Shown one piece after another: positions 5,785 through 9,326 of a DNA stretch of 9,326 bases. Source of the DNA: Deltaproteobacteria bacterium (GTDB lineage Bacteria > Desulfobacterota > Desulfofervidia > Desulfofervidales > DG-60); contig JAGGTC010000138.1 in assembly GCA_021163945.1 (NCBI GenBank), forward strand, positions 1-9,326, read 5' to 3'. Each line of letters opens with the position of its first letter. Position 1 is the stretch's first letter. Position numbers and translations under genes: made by a program. Below the pieces are notes generated by a model, which had not been told where the DNA came from, ran no database searches, and saw nothing but the letters and a program-made list of their open reading frames with translations.

Positions 5785-7055
5785 ATGGTAATTACATTTT
5801 TAGGACAGCAGCAACTATTTTAATACTTATCTCAATTTCATCTAACCTCTTTGGCATCACCTTAGATGAAGCTATCTCTAAGGCAGAGAAATACTATCCC
5901 CCACTAAGGGAGAGGATGCACCTGAAGGAGGCATCTTACCTATTCTATAAGGCAAGCCTTGACCCATATTATCCGACAATCTCTTCAAGCATTTCTTACC
6001 AAAGCCTGATAGAGTCCTCAACCCGTTCGCTGCAGAGGATATGGGATAGGGAATGCGCCTTGGGGCTTGGCATAAGCTACCGCCTCTTTGATGGAGGCTA
6101 CCGCAGGAGCAAGATGAAGCAGGCATATCTTACATTCTCCCAAGAAGATGAGGAGATAAAGACCATAAAAAATGACCTGATATTGGAGGTAAAGACTGCA
6201 TTTTACAATGTGTTGGCAAAGGAGAGGGTCCTAGAATCAAGGAGGGAGGCAGAGGCAACTGCAAGGAGGAATTATGAACTGGCAAAGGAGAGGAAGAAGG
6301 TAGGTCTTACTACCCTATTTGATGTCACCCATGCAGAGGTAAGGTATATTAATGCAAGATTGGCAGTAGTAGATGCAGAAAAGGCACTAGAGAAGGCCAT
6401 AGGGGACCTAAATAGCCTCATTGGCATCCCCCTTCAAAAGGGGACAAAGGTAGAGGGTAGACTTAGAGAGGAGTGGTTACCTGTCTATTTTGAACAATTA
6501 AAGAGAATTGCATACGAAAGGAGGCCTGAGATACTAAAACAGATAAAGGAGATTAAAAAAGTAGAGCAGATAGTGAGGGAGTATAAGAGTGAATATTTCC
6601 CAAAAATAGACTCTGAGATTGATTTTAACTGGTTTGACAACAATTTTGGGCTTAGTCAGAGAGAACACATGTTTTTGGTTACACTTTCCTATAATATCTT
6701 TGATGGTTTGGGTCGATACCATAGGGTATCGGCCAAAAAGAGGGAGCTTATGGCCAATTATAAAAGGCTTGATGAGTTGAAAAGGGAGATTGGCCTTGAG
6801 GTGTATAAGGCATATAAGGACCTAGAGATGGCATTTTCTAGTCTAAAGATTGCCAAAGAATTGGTGAGGGAGGCCCAAATAAATTATGACCAGGCATATG
6901 GTGAATATAAGGTAGGAAAAGGGGACATCATTGCCCTCATTGATGCAGAGCTTGCCCTTTCTCAGAGCAGGGAAGAACTAATTAAGCAGGTGCTAAATTA
7001 CAATCTGGCCATAAGTGGGCTTGAACATGCAGTCTCTGTAAAGTTTTTAAAATGA
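5785..7055 (+). CDS. TolC-family outer-membrane efflux protein with apparent frameshift in the signal peptide
   Basis: The frame starting with ATG at 5916 gives 379 residues, but the same frame is open upstream to a TAG at 5772. It encodes a hydrophobic signal core (TAATILILISISSNLFG) and then ITLDEAISKAEKYYP, the standard TolC mature N-terminus. No ATG, GTG or TTG opens this upstream part. An ATG at 5785, with AGGA at 5773-5776 as a possible ribosome site, lies one frame off. One extra T in the T5 run at 5797-5801 would join the frames as MVITFFRTAATILILIS. Rare initiation at ATT (5796) is an alternative. The rest shows the family's long alternating coiled-coil helices and a repeated inner half (FDGG near the first barrel strand, FDGLGRYHRVSAKKRE in the second). 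The protein would be a trimeric outer-membrane exit duct for the adaptor and ATPase that follow. It overlaps the adaptor gene by four bases. Confidence 0.85.
5797..5801 (+). other. T5 run: probable frameshift or slippage site in the TolC-like gene
   Basis: Upstream of the T5 run, ATG 5785 starts MVITF in one frame. Downstream, RTAATILILIS continues in another. Six Ts instead of five would restore a single uninterrupted signal peptide. Homopolymer runs are the usual place for sequencing errors, recent mutations, phase-variable indels and transcriptional slippage. The sequence alone cannot choose among these. Confidence 0.6.
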
Positions 7056-8257
7056 AGCGGATATATTTTTATCTAATTGCAATTTTTCTTTTTCTTTCAC
7101 TCATTACCATATTCCTTTTTAAAAAAAGGCACACAAACAATAAGATATTAGAGATGGCCCAGGTAAGAAGGGGGAAAATCACTGCCTTTGTAGAGGAAAC
7201 GGGCATTGTCAAGACACAGGTAGGTGCATTAGTAAAGGTAGGGACAAGGGCCACAGGGGAGCTTGTGTATCTACCTTTTAAGGTAGGTGATTATGTAAAG
7301 AAGGGGCAGCTCTTGGCAAGGATTGATGACCGAGAATTTAAGGCAAATCTGCACAGGGCAATAGCCAAATTAAAAAGTGCAGAGGCAAATTTAAGGCTTA
7401 TAGAAGAGACCTATCCTTTAAGGATTAAGGAGCAGCAGGCAAGACTTGCTGCAGCAAGGGCAAGATATGATTATGCACTTGAGGACTTAAGGAGGGAAGA
7501 GGAGCTTTTAAAAAAGGAATTTACTACCCAGGATGCGGTAGATAGGGCAAGGAGGGAGAAGAAGGTTGCATCTGCTGAATATGAATTGGAGAAGAGGGCA
7601 CTTTTAAGGATTAAGGAAGAATATAGGAGGAAGAGGGAGTTGGCCCTGGCCCAAATTGCCCAGGCAAAGGCAGATGTAAAGAGCTGGGAAACAATTATCT
7701 CTTATACAAGGATATATGCACCCATTTCTGGATACATTGCCCAAGTATCTACACAACAAGGGGAGACTGTAGTGGCTGGGCTTACCGCACCAAACCTCAT
7801 TACTATCCTTGACCCCACAAAGCTTGAGGTCTGGATCTATGTAGATGAAACAGATATTGGCAGGGTAAAACCAGGTGATGAGGTAGTCTATTATGTAGAT
7901 GCCTATCCAGATAAGCAGTTTAGGGGGAGGATAGCCACCATATACCCCCAGCCAGAGATAAAGGAAAATATTGTTTATTATTTGGCTATTGTAAAGGTAA
8001 GACCAGAAGACACTAGGTTTATTAGGCCACAGATGACAGTTCATACAAAGATCATTACAGATAAAAAGGAAGGTGCACTAGTTGTCCCCAATGAGGCAAT
8101 AAAGTTTGAGGGGGGAAGGACTATAGTCTACAGGGTAGATGGGAAAAGGATTGTCCCAACCAAGGTGGATCTTGGTCTAAGGGGGGAGAGGGAAACTGAG
8201 ATAGTACAAGGTCTAAAGGAAGGGGATAAGATTGCGGTAAAGTTCTCTAGAGGATGA
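7052..8257 (+). CDS. Periplasmic adaptor (membrane fusion) protein, MacA/HlyD-like
   Basis: This 401-residue protein has one N-terminal membrane anchor (residues 5-23) followed by KKR, placing the rest in the periplasm. The order of domains is that of efflux adaptors: a first half-lipoyl strand set (about 62-95, with GDYVKKGQLLARID), a long alpha-hairpin coiled coil rich in Lys, Glu, Arg and Ala (about 97-215), the second half-lipoyl (YTRIYAPISGYIAQ, 218-231), a beta-barrel (about 258-335) and a membrane-proximal domain (about 340-398). It would link the TolC-like duct to an inner-membrane ABC transporter. The start overlaps the TolC-like stop as ATGA with no clear Shine-Dalgarno sequence, indicating translational coupling. 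The end overlaps the ATPase gene in the same manner. Closest in type to MacA; the cargo is unknown. Confidence 0.9.
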   Translation: MKRIYFYLIAIFLFLSLITIFLFKKRHTNNKILEMAQVRRGKITAFVEETGIVKTQVGALVKVGTRATGELVYLPFKVGDYVKKGQLLARIDDREFKANLHRAIAKLKSAEANLRLIEETYPLRIKEQQARLAAARARYDYALEDLRREEELLKKEFTTQDAVDRARREKKVASAEYELEKRALLRIKEEYRRKRELALAQIAQAKADVKSWETIISYTRIYAPISGYIAQVSTQQGETVVAGLTAPNLITILDPTKLEVWIYVDETDIGRVKPGDEVVYYVDAYPDKQFRGRIATIYPQPEIKENIVYYLAIVKVRPEDTRFIRPQMTVHTKIITDKKEGALVVPNEAIKFEGGRTIVYRVDGKRIVPTKVDLGLRGERETEIVQGLKEGDKIAVKFSRG

Positions 8258-8925
8258 AAAAGATCATCGTCCTAAAGAATATAAGGAAATCGTTTGTTAT
8301 TGGGGAAAGAAATATTGATGTCCTAAAGGGAATAGACCTAGAGATAGAAGATGGTGAATTTTTGGCCATTCAGGGTGTCTCTGGCTCAGGGAAGAGTACA
8401 CTGCTTTACATCTTGGGGCTTATGGATAGGCCTACAAGCGGTGAATACCTCCTTCAAGGCAGAAGGGTAGAGCATCTAGAAGATGAGGAACTGTCAGATT
8501 TGAGGAATGCCCTTTTTGGCTTTGTCTTCCAACAATTTTATCTAATAGATTATCTAAATGCCTACGATAATGTAATCTTACCCATCCTTTATAGCAAAAA
8601 GGCCATACCTTACCCCAGGCAGAGGGCAAGGAGGCTCCTAGATAGATTGGGGCTGTCTAATCGTTATTTTAGCAAGCCAAGTCAACTCTCTGGGGGTGAA
8701 CAGCAAAGGGTAGCCATTGCCCGGGCCTTAATAAATGAGCCTCAAGTCATATTGGCAGATGAGCCCACTGGTCAACTTGATTCAAGGACTGCAAATGAGA
8801 TTATGGACATATTTTCTACATTAAACAATGAAGGAAAGACAATTATTATGGTGACACATGATGAGGCAATGGCAAAGAGGGCCAAAAGGATATTAAGGAT
8901 AAAGGATGGCCTTCTGTTTTCCTAA
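8254..8925 (+). CDS. ABC transporter ATP-binding protein, MacB/LolD type
   Basis: This 223-residue protein is a stand-alone nucleotide-binding subunit. The Walker A motif is GVSGSGKST (41-49), the Q-loop glutamine is Gln93, the signature is LSGGEQQ (145-151), Walker B is VILADE (165-170) and the switch histidine is His202 in VTHD. Length and pattern fit the LolD/MacB/FtsE group, which powers permeases of the FtsX fold rather than classical pore-type permeases. It overlaps the adaptor gene by four bases (ATGA), and AGAGG lies immediately before its ATG. In standard MacAB arrays a permease of about 400 residues is fused to or follows this subunit. Here none follows; an ArsA-like gene begins 34 bases downstream. 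The ATPase presumably works with a permease encoded elsewhere or beyond the window. Confidence 0.93.
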   Translation: MKKIIVLKNIRKSFVIGERNIDVLKGIDLEIEDGEFLAIQGVSGSGKSTLLYILGLMDRPTSGEYLLQGRRVEHLEDEELSDLRNALFGFVFQQFYLIDYLNAYDNVILPILYSKKAIPYPRQRARRLLDRLGLSNRYFSKPSQLSGGEQQRVAIARALINEPQVILADEPTGQLDSRTANEIMDIFSTLNNEGKTIIMVTHDEAMAKRAKRILRIKDGLLFS

Positions 8926-8959
8926 ATTGGAATCTTTACCTTTTCTATAGGTTATGTTA

Positions 8960-9326
8960 ATGTTTTATAGTCAAATGGCAAGGGTCCTTCTCTTCACTGG
9001 AAAGGGTGGTACAGGAAAGACCACCATGGCTGCGGCCACGGCACTTGTGGCGGCTGATCAGGGAAAGAAGACAGTGGTTATGAGCACTGATCCTGCCCAT
9101 AGCCTTGGTGATAGCCTGGATAGGGTCCTTGGCCCTGAGCCAGTAAAGATCCTCCCAAATCTTTGGGCCCAGGAATTAAACATCCTCTATAATGTTAAGA
9201 AATATTGGAATAGGGTCCTGGCTTGGTTGGCAGCTGCACTTATTCGATATAATCCAAAGGAGGCAAGGGCTGAGGACATGGCCATCCTCCCAGGTTTGGA
9301 TGAAAAGGCCGTTATTGAGGTGATTG
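8960..9326 (+). CDS. ArsA/Get3-family ATPase, N-terminal part, cut by the right edge
   Basis: The frame is open to the end of the window (about 122 codons). Counting from the inner ATG at 8975, residues 2-17 read ARVLLFTGKGGTGKTT, the deviant Walker A loop with the signature lysine. STDPAHSLGDSL follows as the switch I region, and a later LPGLDE fits the conserved ArsA/Get3 ILPGIDE segment. Members are dimeric ATPases used in arsenite extrusion, tail-anchored protein targeting or, in many bacteria, unknown tasks. The portion shown does not reveal metal-binding cysteines, so arsenite function cannot be judged. I choose ATG 8960 because AGG (8949-8951) lies eight bases upstream. ATG 8975 matches the usual short family N-terminus, and ATG 8954 is also in frame. 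The gene is in the same direction as the efflux genes, after a 34-base gap. Confidence 0.88.
   Translation, partial: MFYSQMARVLLFTGKGGTGKTTMAAATALVAADQGKKTVVMSTDPAHSLGDSLDRVLGPEPVKILPNLWAQELNILYNVKKYWNRVLAWLAAALIRYNPKEARAEDMAILPGLDEKAVIEVI

Noticed and set aside
7604..8044. Minus-strand frame of 146 codons inside the adaptor gene
   Set aside because: It lies wholly within a well-supported gene and its product has no recognisable domain; it is an antisense shadow caused by purine-rich coding.
8900..8959. Terminator or promoter between the ABC ATPase and the ArsA-like gene
   Set aside because: Only a four-base stem (AAGG/CCTT) is visible and no convincing -35/-10 pair, so continued transcription is simpler.

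Overview
The window looks like chromosomal DNA from a Gram-negative, probably anaerobic bacterium. The Gram-negative call rests on an outer-membrane beta-barrel, a TolC-type protein and a periplasmic adaptor. The anaerobic suggestion rests on a radical SAM enzyme of the AmmeMemoRadiSam type and a sulfur or selenium trafficking cluster. The DNA is moderately AT-rich by eye, with AGG/AGA as the main arginine codons and many ATA codons. That style is common in Nitrospirota, Thermodesulfobacteriota and Aquificota-like lineages, but nothing here fixes the phylum. No rRNA, tRNA, insertion sequence or CRISPR array was seen.

Region 1 (1-240) is a probable divergent control region. A 61-base imperfect inverted repeat (150-210) has 12-bp perfect outer arms. 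Each arm carries an outward-facing TTGACT, followed 16 or 17 bases later by TTAAAT. One such promoter would serve the plus-strand operon almost leaderlessly. The other would serve a short open frame that leaves the left edge on the minus strand.

Region 2 (241-4247) is a tight six-gene plus-strand operon. It encodes a DUF3343-like (putative Se/S carrier) protein with an unrecognised C-terminal half, a ribokinase/NAD(P)HX-dehydratase-fold protein, a YeeE/YedE transporter split into two adjacent genes, a TusA-type sulfur carrier, and an alginate-export-like porin. The likely theme is uptake of a reduced sulfur or selenium compound: across the outer membrane by the barrel, across the inner membrane by the two half-transporters, then hand-off to TusA and possibly the DUF3343 protein. 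The substrate is not shown by the sequence.

Region 3 (4259-5290, minus strand) is an AmmeMemoRadiSam radical SAM enzyme, convergent with the operon. Its usual partners are not in the window.

Region 4 (5291-9326, plus strand) starts at a 44-base divergent spacer. It holds a low-molecular-weight protein tyrosine phosphatase, a TolC-family outer-membrane protein whose signal peptide seems to lie across a one-base frameshift at a T5 run, a MacA-like adaptor and a MacB/LolD-type ATPase. The last three are closely linked (two ATGA overlaps) and form an incomplete efflux set: the FtsX/MacB permease is absent. An ArsA/Get3-family ATPase then runs off the right edge.
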